From assembly GCA_017484235.1 (NCBI GenBank), contig JAFUTM010000100.1, forward strand, positions 1-7,578: a stretch of 7,578 bases of DNA, written 5' to 3'. This stretch comes from Selenomonadaceae bacterium (GTDB lineage Bacteria; Bacillota; Negativicutes; Selenomonadales; Selenomonadaceae). Below are positions 1 through 5,526 of the stretch, in pieces (the first letter of the stretch is position 1; every line of letters begins with the position of its first letter). Made by a program: the position numbers and the translations under genes. A model generated the notes under the pieces. It was not told the origin of the DNA. It did no database searches and saw only the letters and a list, made by a program, of their open reading frames with translations.

Positions 1-1035
1 GTTTCAATTAACACGCCGACGACTACCGTCGCGACGATGAATATAATCAAAGAACATTATCCAATGCCTTATTTGGTGGTTGAGGTTGGATATACGATAG
101 GAATTGACGGCAACAACGTCTTGGCAATTCAAGCACAGGACTCAGCAATAATTGCCGATTTGATGATGGGCGGCGACGGTACAAATCCTGATCCTGAGAT
201 TAGTGAAATCTCAATGAGTGCTGTTGGCGAATCAATGAATCAGATGATGGGCACAGTCGCAACTTCTTTGTCGACAATGTTCAATAAAAAGATTGATATT
301 TCGCCGCCTAAAGTTAGTCTGGTTGATTTTGGCAGTGAGGAAAAAATTACAGAACTGGCTGGCAGTAGTGATCCAATCGTCAGAATTTCTTTTAGAATGG
401 AAGTCGACGGTCTCATTGACAGTGAAATTATGCAAATATTACCTGTTAATGTTGCAAAAGAGATGGTTGAATCATTGCTTGGTGGTGGAGCTGCCACAGA
501 GGAAGCTCCAAAACCAGATACGCCACCGCCACCTGCACCGCCGCCACCACCACAAATGGCACAACCAGCGGCACCTCCACCGGCAGCCGCTCCACCGCCT
601 CAACAACAATATGCGCCACCACCTCAGCAGCAGTATGCACCACCGCCGCAATATGCAGCGCCACCACCTGGATATGGATATGGAGGACCACCTATGCAGC
701 CACATGTAGCAACAAACGTACCTGTTTCGCCTGCACAATTCACACCGCTTTCAATGGAGCCGGTACAAGTTAATGAAGCAAATATTGGACTAATTCTTGA
801 TGTACCGCTTCAAGTTACTGTTGAATTGGGCAGAACTAAAAAATCAATTAAAGAAATTTTGGAATTGTCAACGGGTTCGATTGTTGAACTTGATAAACTT
901 GCTGGTGAACCGGTAGAAATTCAAGTTAATGGTCATTTTTTAGCTAAAGGTGAAGTTGTTGTTATTGATGAAAATTTTGGCGTCAGAATTACAGAAATTG
1001 CTTCTCCAGCAGAACGCGCTGCACGAATTCAATAA
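1..1035 (+). CDS. fliY: Flagellar motor switch phosphatase FliY (5'-partial)
   Basis: FliY is a C-ring switch protein that, in Bacillus, also dephosphorylates CheY-P. The frame is open from base 1. The sequence before the Met at 37 (VSINTPTTTVAT) already reads as FliY, so that Met is internal and the true start lies upstream of the window. A complete CheC-type phosphatase motif is visible: S (217), E (229), N (238), then P (307), fitting [S/D]xxxExxN-x22-P. The Pro at 16-18 is probably the last residue of the first such motif, whose Glu/Asn are outside the window. The region around 133-177 (IIADLMMGGDG) is strongly FliY-like. A long Pro/Gln/Ala/Tyr-rich linker spans about 499-755. The C-terminal FliN/SpoA domain covers about 778-1000 (ILDVPLQVTVELGRT, then GEPVEIQVNGHFLAKGEVVV). 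Of the protein, 344 residues are present. cheY follows after 175 bases. Identification is firm; phosphatase activity is inferred from the motif. Confidence 0.96.
   Translation, partial: VSINTPTTTVATMNIIKEHYPMPYLVVEVGYTIGIDGNNVLAIQAQDSAIIADLMMGGDGTNPDPEISEISMSAVGESMNQMMGTVATSLSTMFNKKIDISPPKVSLVDFGSEEKITELAGSSDPIVRISFRMEVDGLIDSEIMQILPVNVAKEMVESLLGGGAATEEAPKPDTPPPPAPPPPPQMAQPAAPPPAAAPPPQQQYAPPPQQQYAPPPQYAAPPPGYGYGGPPMQPHVATNVPVSPAQFTPLSMEPVQVNEANIGLILDVPLQVTVELGRTKKSIKEILELSTGSIVELDKLAGEPVEIQVNGHFLAKGEVVVIDENFGVRITEIASPAERAARIQ
601..669 (+). repeat. In-frame tandem repeat in the FliY linker (QQQYAPPP type)
   Basis: Two adjacent 24-base units (601-624 and 625-648) both encode QQQYAPPP. A shorter 21-base unit (649-669) encodes QYAAPPP, and GYGYGGPP follows. 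Units 1 and 2 differ at six positions, all third-codon and silent (CAA/CAG three times, GCG/GCA, CCA/CCG, CCT/CCG). The repeat lies inside the low-complexity linker joining the CheC-like region to the FliN domain. Confidence 0.85.
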
Positions 1036-1074
1036 AAATAAATTAATGGATAGGCAGTTAAAAATAATTCGTGA

Positions 1075-1103
1075 TTGACAAATTATGATTCAAATTGTAG
1101 AAT
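1075..1103 (+). promoter_or_regulatory. Putative sigma-A-type promoter upstream of cheY
   Basis: A perfect -35 TTGACA (1075-1080) is followed by a 17-base spacer and TAGAAT (1098-1103), one mismatch from TATAAT. It lies in the 175-base gap between fliY and cheY, about 107 bases before the cheY ATG, so it would drive cheY and the genes after it with a leader of roughly 100 bases. I see no convincing intrinsic terminator in the gap, so read-through from fliY is also expected. The rest of the gap is AT-rich without a recognisable element. This is a sequence match only; initiation here is inferred. Confidence 0.6.
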
Positions 1104-1210
1104 ATATTAAGATTGTATTTTAGTTATCGCCTATTATATACAGACGATTAACGATTTAATTATGTCAAATACCAAAGTGACAGATAAATTGTAATGAGGA
1201 GAGATGAAAC

Positions 1211-1573
1211 ATGGCAGTACGAGTTTTGGTCGTTGATGATGCGGCATTTATGAGAATGATGGTAAAGGATATTTTGTCCAAAAATGGATATGAAGTTGTC
1301 GGTGAGGCCGAAAATGGAATGAAAGCCGTTGAAAAATATAACGAGCTTAGACCTGATCTCACTACGATGGATATAACTATGCCTGAGATGGACGGTATCT
1401 CCGCAGTTAAGGCGATCAGAAAAATTGATCCTAATGCTAAAATTGTCATGTGCAGTGCAATGGGTCAACAGGCAATGGTTATTGAGGCAATTCAAGCCGG
1501 AGCACGTGATTTTATTGTTAAGCCGTTTCAGGCGGATCGTGTTCTTGAAGCAGTACGCAAAGCTGTTGGCTAA
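1211..1573 (+). CDS. cheY: Chemotaxis response regulator CheY
   Basis: CheY is a cytoplasmic single-domain receiver phosphorylated by CheA; CheY-P binds the flagellar switch to set rotation direction. The 120-residue length is typical and there is no output domain. All receiver landmarks are present: the acidic pair D9-D10 (VLVVDD), phospho-acceptor D54 (TTMDITMPEMDG), the Thr/Ser switch position as S82 (MCSAMGQQ), and invariant K104 (DFIVKPF). The start at 1211 is supported by AGGAG at 1197-1201, nine bases upstream. An ATG at 1204 is out of frame. The gene sits between the CheY-P phosphatase/switch gene fliY and fliO, as in Bacillus fla/che operons. Its stop overlaps the fliO start (TAATG), so translation is probably coupled. 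A near-consensus promoter precedes it at 1075-1103. The partner assignment is from family knowledge; a sporulation-type receiver is unlikely given length and context. Confidence 0.96.
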   Translation: MAVRVLVVDDAAFMRMMVKDILSKNGYEVVGEAENGMKAVEKYNELRPDLTTMDITMPEMDGISAVKAIRKIDPNAKIVMCSAMGQQAMVIEAIQAGARDFIVKPFQADRVLEAVRKAVG

Positions 1574-2091
1574 TGATTGGAAACAGAAAAATTTATTTAT
1601 TTTTTGCGTTTATATTAGTTGTAATTACTTTTTTAAACGCAGGACAGGTAACCGCAGAGGCTGCCGGTGGGTATTTGGCGGGATATGAAGATGTCGAGCC
1701 AAAGCCTGCCGGTGTTTCCTGGTGGTCTACGATAGCATATATTTTAAGTCTTTTAGCTGTATTTGCTGTAGTGTTTTTTATGGCATATTTTGCAGCAAAA
1801 TTTTTGGGCGGACGGTTTAACGCTCGCATTCCTGGACACGGCGGCAGAGTTTTGGAGAATTTGCCGCTTGGTGCTAACCGCTCTGTCTGCATAATTGAAA
1901 TGGCCGACAGAGTATTTTTATTAGGCGTAACAGATCAATCAATAACACTTTTGACCGAAGTTTTAGATCCAGAAGAAATTGAACGTTTACGCAATCAGGC
2001 AAACTTTTTTTCTTCTGATATGTTCTCACAAGAATTTGGTTCTTTGTCTTCATTAGTACAAAAACTTTCTTCTTTGAAGAAAAGGCATTAA
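1573..2091 (+). CDS. fliO: Flagellar biosynthesis protein FliO (FliO/FliZ family)
   Basis: FliO is a small membrane protein that helps assemble the FliP ring of the flagellar export gate and is not itself part of the finished core. This 172-residue protein has a hydrophobic N-terminal segment (about 6-22) ending near VTAEA, which looks like a signal peptide, as in Bacillus FliO/FliZ. A short extracytoplasmic stretch follows, then a membrane segment at about 51-78 (IAYILSLLAVFAVVFFMAYF). The cytoplasmic FliO domain runs from about 90 to 130, with the characteristic pattern LENLPLGANRSVCIIEM, then DRVFLLGVTDQSITLL. The tail is Ser/Lys-rich. The start ATG at 1573 shares its A with the cheY stop (TAATG) and has no strong ribosome binding site, so it probably depends on translation of cheY. 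FliO is poorly conserved in sequence; the call rests on topology, the LG..RSV...E core and its place before fliP. Confidence 0.9.
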   Translation: MIGNRKIYLFFAFILVVITFLNAGQVTAEAAGGYLAGYEDVEPKPAGVSWWSTIAYILSLLAVFAVVFFMAYFAAKFLGGRFNARIPGHGGRVLENLPLGANRSVCIIEMADRVFLLGVTDQSITLLTEVLDPEEIERLRNQANFFSSDMFSQEFGSLSSLVQKLSSLKKRH

Positions 2092-2179
2092 TTTTAGTGT
2101 ATATAAGTTATTTTTTATTCTTTTAAGATTACAATATTTTGGACGTTTAAGATGTAGTAATTTCTTTTTCCATTTGAAT

Positions 2180-2184
2180 AGGAG
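2180..2184 (+). promoter_or_regulatory. Ribosome binding site fixing the fliP TTG start
   Basis: AGGAG lies ten bases before TTG at 2195. This favours 2195 over the upstream in-frame TTG at 2174, which has no Shine-Dalgarno and would itself contain this site. The rest of the 103-base gap after fliO (2092-2194) is T-rich and holds no promoter or terminator I would defend. Confidence 0.7.
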
Positions 2185-2194
2185 TGTCGAACGA

Positions 2195-2944
2195 TTGAAG
2201 CGTATTGTGTCGGCTGTGTCTACTTTAGTTATACTTGTTTTATTTATGAATAATGTAGAGGCAGCACCTTTTATTCCAAATATTAATATTGGAGTTGGAA
2301 CATCTGAAAATCCACAAGATGTGGCTGTAACATTACAAATATTAGGTATATTGACACTTGTATCTTTGGCACCTGGCATTTTAATTATGACGACATCTTT
2401 TATTCGCATTATAATTGTAATTGGATTTTTGCGTAATGCTTTGGCAACTCAAAATGTGCCTCCTAATCAGGTTATGATTTCGCTTGCATTATTTTTGACA
2501 TTTTACTTAATGTCACCTTATTGGAGTCAAGCAAATGAACAGGGAATACAGCCTTATTTAGAAGGCCAAATCTCTCAAGAAGAAGCTATTGATAACGTTG
2601 TTACACCTATGCGTGAATTTATGTTTAAACAGACAAGAGAGGCCGATTTAGCATTATTCGTGAATCTATCTGAATCTGAAAGGCCGGAAACGCAAGATGA
2701 TGTTTCAACATTTACATTAATTCCAGCATTTGTTATTAGTGAATTAAAAACAGGATTTCAGCTTGGTTTTATGATTTATGTTCCTTTTATAGTCATTGAT
2801 ATGATTGTTGCAAGTACACTTATGTCAATGGGTATGATGATGTTGCCGCCGGTTATGATTTCTATGCCTTTTAAGATTTTATTATTTGTTATGGTTGACG
2901 GCTGGCATTTGCTGATTCGGTCATTGATAATAAGTTTCAAATAA
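2195..2944 (+). CDS. fliP: Flagellar export gate protein FliP
   Basis: FliP forms, with FliQ and FliR, the membrane core of the flagellar type III export gate (five FliP per gate in Salmonella). I start it at TTG 2195 because of AGGAG at 2180-2184 and because this gives a clean signal peptide (MKRIVSAVSTLVILVLFM, cleavage probably after VEA near residue 23); FliP is known to carry a cleavable signal. The product is 249 residues, normal for the family. Family hallmarks are the segment FIRIIIVIGFLRNAL followed by TQNVPPNQV and ALFLTFYLMSP, signature 1 at about residue 177 (PAFVISELKTGFQLGFMI) and signature 2 at about 225 (PFKILLFVMVDGW). A polar extracytoplasmic loop lies between about 110 and 172. 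Where many relatives have GTQ the sequence reads ATQ. It is followed by fliQ after 75 bases. Identification is firm; only the start is open to question. Confidence 0.97.
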   Translation: MKRIVSAVSTLVILVLFMNNVEAAPFIPNINIGVGTSENPQDVAVTLQILGILTLVSLAPGILIMTTSFIRIIIVIGFLRNALATQNVPPNQVMISLALFLTFYLMSPYWSQANEQGIQPYLEGQISQEEAIDNVVTPMREFMFKQTREADLALFVNLSESERPETQDDVSTFTLIPAFVISELKTGFQLGFMIYVPFIVIDMIVASTLMSMGMMMLPPVMISMPFKILLFVMVDGWHLLIRSLIISFK

Positions 2945-2953
2945 TTTTATAAT
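2924..2953 (+). promoter_or_regulatory. Possible promoter at the end of fliP, upstream of fliQ
   Basis: TTGATA (2924-2929, one mismatch from TTGACA) and a perfect TATAAT (2948-2953) are separated by 18 bases. The pair spans the last fliP codons and the start of the 75-base fliP-fliQ gap, and could fire transcription about 60 bases before fliQ. The surroundings are very AT-rich, so a chance match is a real possibility. Confidence 0.3.
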
Positions 2954-3019
2954 GATTAATTGATTCTGATTTAAGATGAATAAAATTTAAATGTAATTAT
3001 TAGTTTGGTGGTGCAGTAA

Positions 3020-3289
3020 ATGTCTGGAGATTTGGTAATACAGTTGGCGCAGGAAGCGTTGATGACGGTTTTACTTGTTTCTGCACCAATGTTGGGCTTA
3101 GGACTTGCCGTTGGTTTAATGGTTAGTGTATTTCAGGCAACTACTTCTATTAATGAACAGACTTTGGCATTTATTCCTAAAATTATAGCGGTTTTTGTTG
3201 CAATATTAATTTTTGGACCTTGGATGCTAAAAATAATGGTTGGTTTTGTTACAGAAGTTTTTGTCAATTTACCAATGAGAATCCAATAA
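3020..3289 (+). CDS. fliQ: Flagellar export gate protein FliQ
   Basis: FliQ is a small membrane hairpin protein of the export gate; four copies wrap the FliP-FliR core in Salmonella. The 89-residue length is exactly typical. Two hydrophobic helices are visible, at about 13-36 (ALMTVLLVSAPMLGLGLAVG) and 53-74 (IAVFVAILIFGPWML). Between them is the conserved loop FQATTSINEQTLAFIPK, the strongest FliQ hallmark. ATG 3020 is preceded by GGTGGTG (3007-3013), six bases away, a good though imperfect Shine-Dalgarno. fliR follows after 34 bases. The homologous type III secretion protein (SctS/EscS type) is excluded by flagellar context on both sides. Confidence 0.97.
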   Translation: MSGDLVIQLAQEALMTVLLVSAPMLGLGLAVGLMVSVFQATTSINEQTLAFIPKIIAVFVAILIFGPWMLKIMVGFVTEVFVNLPMRIQ

Positions 3290-3323
3290 TTATTGATATG
3301 AATATTGTAAATTACAGGCAGAG

Positions 3324-4121
3324 GTGAAAGCTACGTTTGATTTTTATGATATATTACAAAATCATATTGCAGCTTTTTTGCTTGTATTATCAAGAACGTC
3401 AGGTATTTTTCTAATTTCACCTTTTTTTGGCAGCATGAATATACCAATGTTGTTTCGTGTTGCAACGGCTGTAACCATTACTTTTTTACTCCTTCCAATA
3501 GTTAATATCGAGAATTTTGCTGATATGCCATCGACTATATTAATGTATGCAGCAACTGTTGTAAAAGAAATGTTTGTTGGCTGGATAATTGGTCTGGTTG
3601 CATTCATATCTTTTGCAGCAATAAATATGGCAGGTAAGGTTATGGATATGCAAGTTGGATTTGCCATAGTAAATGTAATGGATCCAACTTCTGGTCAGCA
3701 GGTACCGCTTATCGGCAGTTTTCTTTACAATTTAGGAATTATGATTTTCCTTGCAACAAATGGTCATCATATGATAGTGGCGGCATTGGTTGAAAGTTTT
3801 AAGGTACTGCCACTTTTGGGAATGGAGTGGTCGCCCTCTACAACTACATTAATTGGAGATTTAACAGCTGGTATTTTTTCTACTGGAATGAAAATAGCAA
3901 TGCCAGTGACATTTGCTATTCTAATGACAAATGTTGGACTCGGTATTTTAGCAAGAACAATGCCGCAAATGAATATTTTTGTTGTAGGTATTCCAATGCA
4001 TTTAATGATAGGAATTTTTATGCTATCGATGATGGTTCCTTTCTATGTTTTGTTTTTGGATGTGGTATTTAATGCAATGTATGGAAACATATCTCTTGCG
4101 ATTAAATCGCTTGTTCCATAG
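3324..4121 (+). CDS. fliR: Flagellar export gate protein FliR
   Basis: FliR is the single-copy subunit that closes the FliP5 ring of the export gate. The 265-residue protein is almost wholly hydrophobic, with about six membrane segments. It carries family landmarks: RTSGIFLISPFFGSMNIP near the N-terminus, KEMFVGWIIGLVAF, then the conserved GKVMDMQVGFAIVNVMDP and GQQVPLIGSFLYN stretch, and ILARTMPQMNIFVVGIPMHL near the C-terminus. The start is GTG at 3324. An in-frame stop lies at 3294-3296 and no ATG occurs between, so GTG is the only standard start that keeps the conserved N-terminus. Its Shine-Dalgarno is weak (AGG at 3316-3318, five bases away). The next gene, flhB, is in the +1 frame and its frame is open across the last 89 bases of fliR. 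Fusion of FliR with FlhB is known in some Clostridium, which matters for the flhB start question. Confidence 0.96.
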   Translation: MKATFDFYDILQNHIAAFLLVLSRTSGIFLISPFFGSMNIPMLFRVATAVTITFLLLPIVNIENFADMPSTILMYAATVVKEMFVGWIIGLVAFISFAAINMAGKVMDMQVGFAIVNVMDPTSGQQVPLIGSFLYNLGIMIFLATNGHHMIVAALVESFKVLPLLGMEWSPSTTTLIGDLTAGIFSTGMKIAMPVTFAILMTNVGLGILARTMPQMNIFVVGIPMHLMIGIFMLSMMVPFYVLFLDVVFNAMYGNISLAIKSLVP

Positions 4122-5259
4122 ATTTATTTTTATAAATGATAATAAAACTTCATATAAATCAATTAACTTTGACTTACAGCGATTTGCTGAAGGCGGCGAA
4201 AAAACTGAAGAACCAACTGAAAAAAGGCGCCGCGATGCTAAAGCTAAAGGCCAAGTTGCAAGAAGTCAGGAATTAAATACCGCTTTTGTTTTATTAGTAG
4301 GTTTTTTTCTTGTAAAAATTCTTTGGGAGTATATTTATACAAATATAGCTGAATATACAATTTATATTTATAGTCATCTTGCGCAAAGTACCAGTGTTGA
4401 ATCCATTCGAGAAATATTTTTGGGAATAATGTTACTTCTTGCGAAAACGGCGTTTCCAATTATGGTTTCAATTTTAATTATAGGCTTAGCTATAAATATT
4501 TACCAAGTTGGATTAATGTTTAATCTTGAAAGGTTATCCTTTAATCTTAATAAATTAAATCCGATTAATGGATTCGGCAGAATTTTTTCTAAGAGATCAC
4601 TAGTTGAGTTAGTAAAATCTTTATTTAAAATTGCTATCATTGGTTCATTCTTATATTTATACTTAAAAGATCAAATTCCGTTCATGCCATATTTTATATA
4701 TTTTGATCTGGCAAAGAGCCTTGAAGAAATCGCAAAAGTCATATTTAATATGGTATTCCAAGTTATAGCGATAATAATCATAATGGCAATAGCAGATTAT
4801 TCTTATCAAAAATGGCAGACAACCCAAGATTTGAAAATGACAAAACAAGAAGTTAAAGATGAATATAAACAAATGGAAGGTGATCCTCAGATTAAGGGCA
4901 AAATTAAACAAAAGCAGCGTCAAATGGCGATGATGCGTATGATGCAGGAAGTACCAAAAGCAGATGTTATTATAACAAACCCTACACATTTGGCGATTGC
5001 GCTTATGTATAAATCTGGAATGGTCGCACCTCTTGTTGTAGCTAAAGGACAAGACGTGGTGGCAGAAAGAATAAAACAGATTGCTCGCGAAAATAAAGTA
5101 ACTATAGTTGAAAATAAACCGCTGGCACGTGCGCTTTATACTTCAGTGCAAGTTGGCGATATGGTGCCACACGAATTATATCAAGCTGTTGCTGAAGTAT
5201 TAGCTTATGTATATCGTCTCAAAAATCGGAAGACTGCGCCTCAGCCGTCAGCAGCTTGA
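4111..5259 (+). CDS. flhB: Flagellar export switch protein FlhB (start uncertain)
   Basis: FlhB is the export-apparatus protein whose self-cleaving cytoplasmic domain switches export from rod/hook to filament substrates. The conserved N-terminus starts at about 4168 (FDLQRFAEGGEKTEEPTEKR) and leads into RDAKAKGQVARSQEL. Four hydrophobic segments follow between about 4280 and 4800, then a charged linker (WQTTQDLKMTKQEVKDEYKQ). The autocleavage motif NPTH is intact at 4978-4989 (N290-P291 in this numbering), followed by LAIALMYKSGMVAPLVVAKG. The end at 5259 is secure. The start is not: no ATG, GTG or TTG lies in frame between the fliR stop (4119-4121) and the conserved N-terminus. I give TTG 4111 as the nearest standard codon with the least overlap (11 bases). 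ATG 4072 has a weak Shine-Dalgarno-like GGATGTGG (4058-4065); ATG 4081 and the non-standard ATT 4162 are other options. From 4111 the length is 382 residues, within the family range. Confidence 0.94.
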   Translation: MFHRFIFINDNKTSYKSINFDLQRFAEGGEKTEEPTEKRRRDAKAKGQVARSQELNTAFVLLVGFFLVKILWEYIYTNIAEYTIYIYSHLAQSTSVESIREIFLGIMLLLAKTAFPIMVSILIIGLAINIYQVGLMFNLERLSFNLNKLNPINGFGRIFSKRSLVELVKSLFKIAIIGSFLYLYLKDQIPFMPYFIYFDLAKSLEEIAKVIFNMVFQVIAIIIIMAIADYSYQKWQTTQDLKMTKQEVKDEYKQMEGDPQIKGKIKQKQRQMAMMRMMQEVPKADVIITNPTHLAIALMYKSGMVAPLVVAKGQDVVAERIKQIARENKVTIVENKPLARALYTSVQVGDMVPHELYQAVAEVLAYVYRLKNRKTAPQPSAA

Positions 5260-5282
5260 CATTAAATAATAAACATTATAAT
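5256..5282 (+). promoter_or_regulatory. Promoter-like sequence upstream of flhA
   Basis: Both hexamers match the housekeeping consensus exactly: TTGACA at 5256-5261, overlapping the flhB stop codon, and TATAAT at 5277-5282. The spacer is only 15 bases, shorter than the preferred 17, so strength would be reduced or might need an activator. A tandem 7-mer (ATTAATG twice, 5281-5294) overlaps the end of the -10 box. Transcription from here would give flhA a leader of roughly 235 bases. Activity is inferred. Confidence 0.4.
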
Positions 5283-5301
5283 TAATGATTAATGGAGGTT
5301 T

Positions 5302-5387
5302 GGGGTAGTAATGATTTAAATACACGAGTTTAAACAACGTGATTTATAGTTATGGGTTGATATGTTTTAAATGCGACCAACTACCTT
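5302..5387 (+). other. Possible three-helix RNA structure in the flhA leader
   Basis: By eye, GGGGTAGT (5302-5309) can pair with ACTACCTT (5380-5387), including two G-U pairs, and would close two inner hairpins. One is CACG/CGTG (5323-5326 with 5338-5341) enclosing the palindrome GTTTAAAC (5328-5335). The other is GGTTG/CGACC (5355-5359 with 5374-5378, one G-U pair) with a 14-base loop. It does not match the cyclic-di-GMP-I riboswitch or another class I recognise. The helices are short and AT-rich flanks make chance pairing easy. Confidence 0.2.
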
Positions 5388-5514
5388 TAATGATATATGC
5401 AGGCAAATTGTGAACTATGGATTATAACATTTAAACAATATGGGTAAAGATGTATTTGCGCGACTGGAACAGTCGTTAGGCGAGCTTAGAAAACAACATG
5501 ATAAAAATAAGAAA

Positions 5515-5520
5515 AAGGAG
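5515..5520 (+). promoter_or_regulatory. Strong ribosome binding site for flhA
   Basis: AAGGAG lies six bases before ATG 5527, the best Shine-Dalgarno match in the window. It favours 5527 as the main flhA start over the in-frame ATG at 5440, which has no such site. Confidence 0.8.
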
Positions 5521-5526
5521 AAAAGA

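Larger units (their letters stand above)
5260..5526 (+). other. Long flhB-flhA intergenic leader
   Basis: This 267-base stretch is the longest gap in the window. Up to about 5439 all + strand frames are broken by frequent stops and I see no gene. It holds the promoter-like pair at 5256-5282 and a strong Shine-Dalgarno-like TGGAGG (5293-5298) followed only by a two-codon frame (ATG ATT TAA at 5311-5319). Possible RNA helices lie at 5302-5387. From ATG 5440 the frame is open into flhA. A short perfect hairpin (CGACTG, loop GAA, CAGTCG; 5461-5475) is present but has no T-run after it, so it is not a standard terminator. Confidence 0.6.

Noticed and set aside
37..39. ATG 37 as the start of FliY
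   Set aside because: The frame is open to base 1 and the upstream residues (VSINTPTTTVAT) match the FliY core, so this Met is internal and the gene is cut by the window edge.
232..738. Long open frames on the minus strand and a second plus-strand frame across fliY
   Set aside because: They are low-complexity (His-, Val- or Arg/Trp-rich) mirrors of the Pro-rich linker and lack ribosome binding sites or recognisable domains.
1160..1495. Minus-strand frames opposite cheY
   Set aside because: cheY is complete and conserved in every receiver residue; the antisense frames show no known family and begin without a ribosome binding site.
2066..2082. Hairpin TTTCTTC-TTT-GAAGAAA at the end of fliO as a terminator
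   Set aside because: The stem is short and AT-rich, lies inside the coding region and has no T-run directly after it; the operon continues.
3298..3327. Nine-codon frame (MNIVNYRQR) ending on the fliR GTG start
   Set aside because: The overlap with the start (GTGA) is suggestive of coupling, but there is no Shine-Dalgarno and such short frames arise readily by chance.
4136..4138. ATG 4136 as the flhB start
   Set aside because: As sequenced it is in the wrong frame for FlhB and has no Shine-Dalgarno; it works only if one base is missing from the read.
4663..5052. Minus-strand frame opposite flhB (129 codons)
   Set aside because: It runs opposite the conserved FlhB membrane and NPTH regions and its Phe/His/Cys-rich product resembles no family.
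5311..5390. Cyclic-di-GMP or other known riboswitch upstream of flhA
   Set aside because: The conserved core of the GEMM/c-di-GMP-I class is absent and no other class I know matches.
5260..5440. Degraded gene between flhB and flhA
   Set aside because: The plus-strand frames are broken too often and no recognisable peptide fragment remains, so I treat it as non-coding leader.
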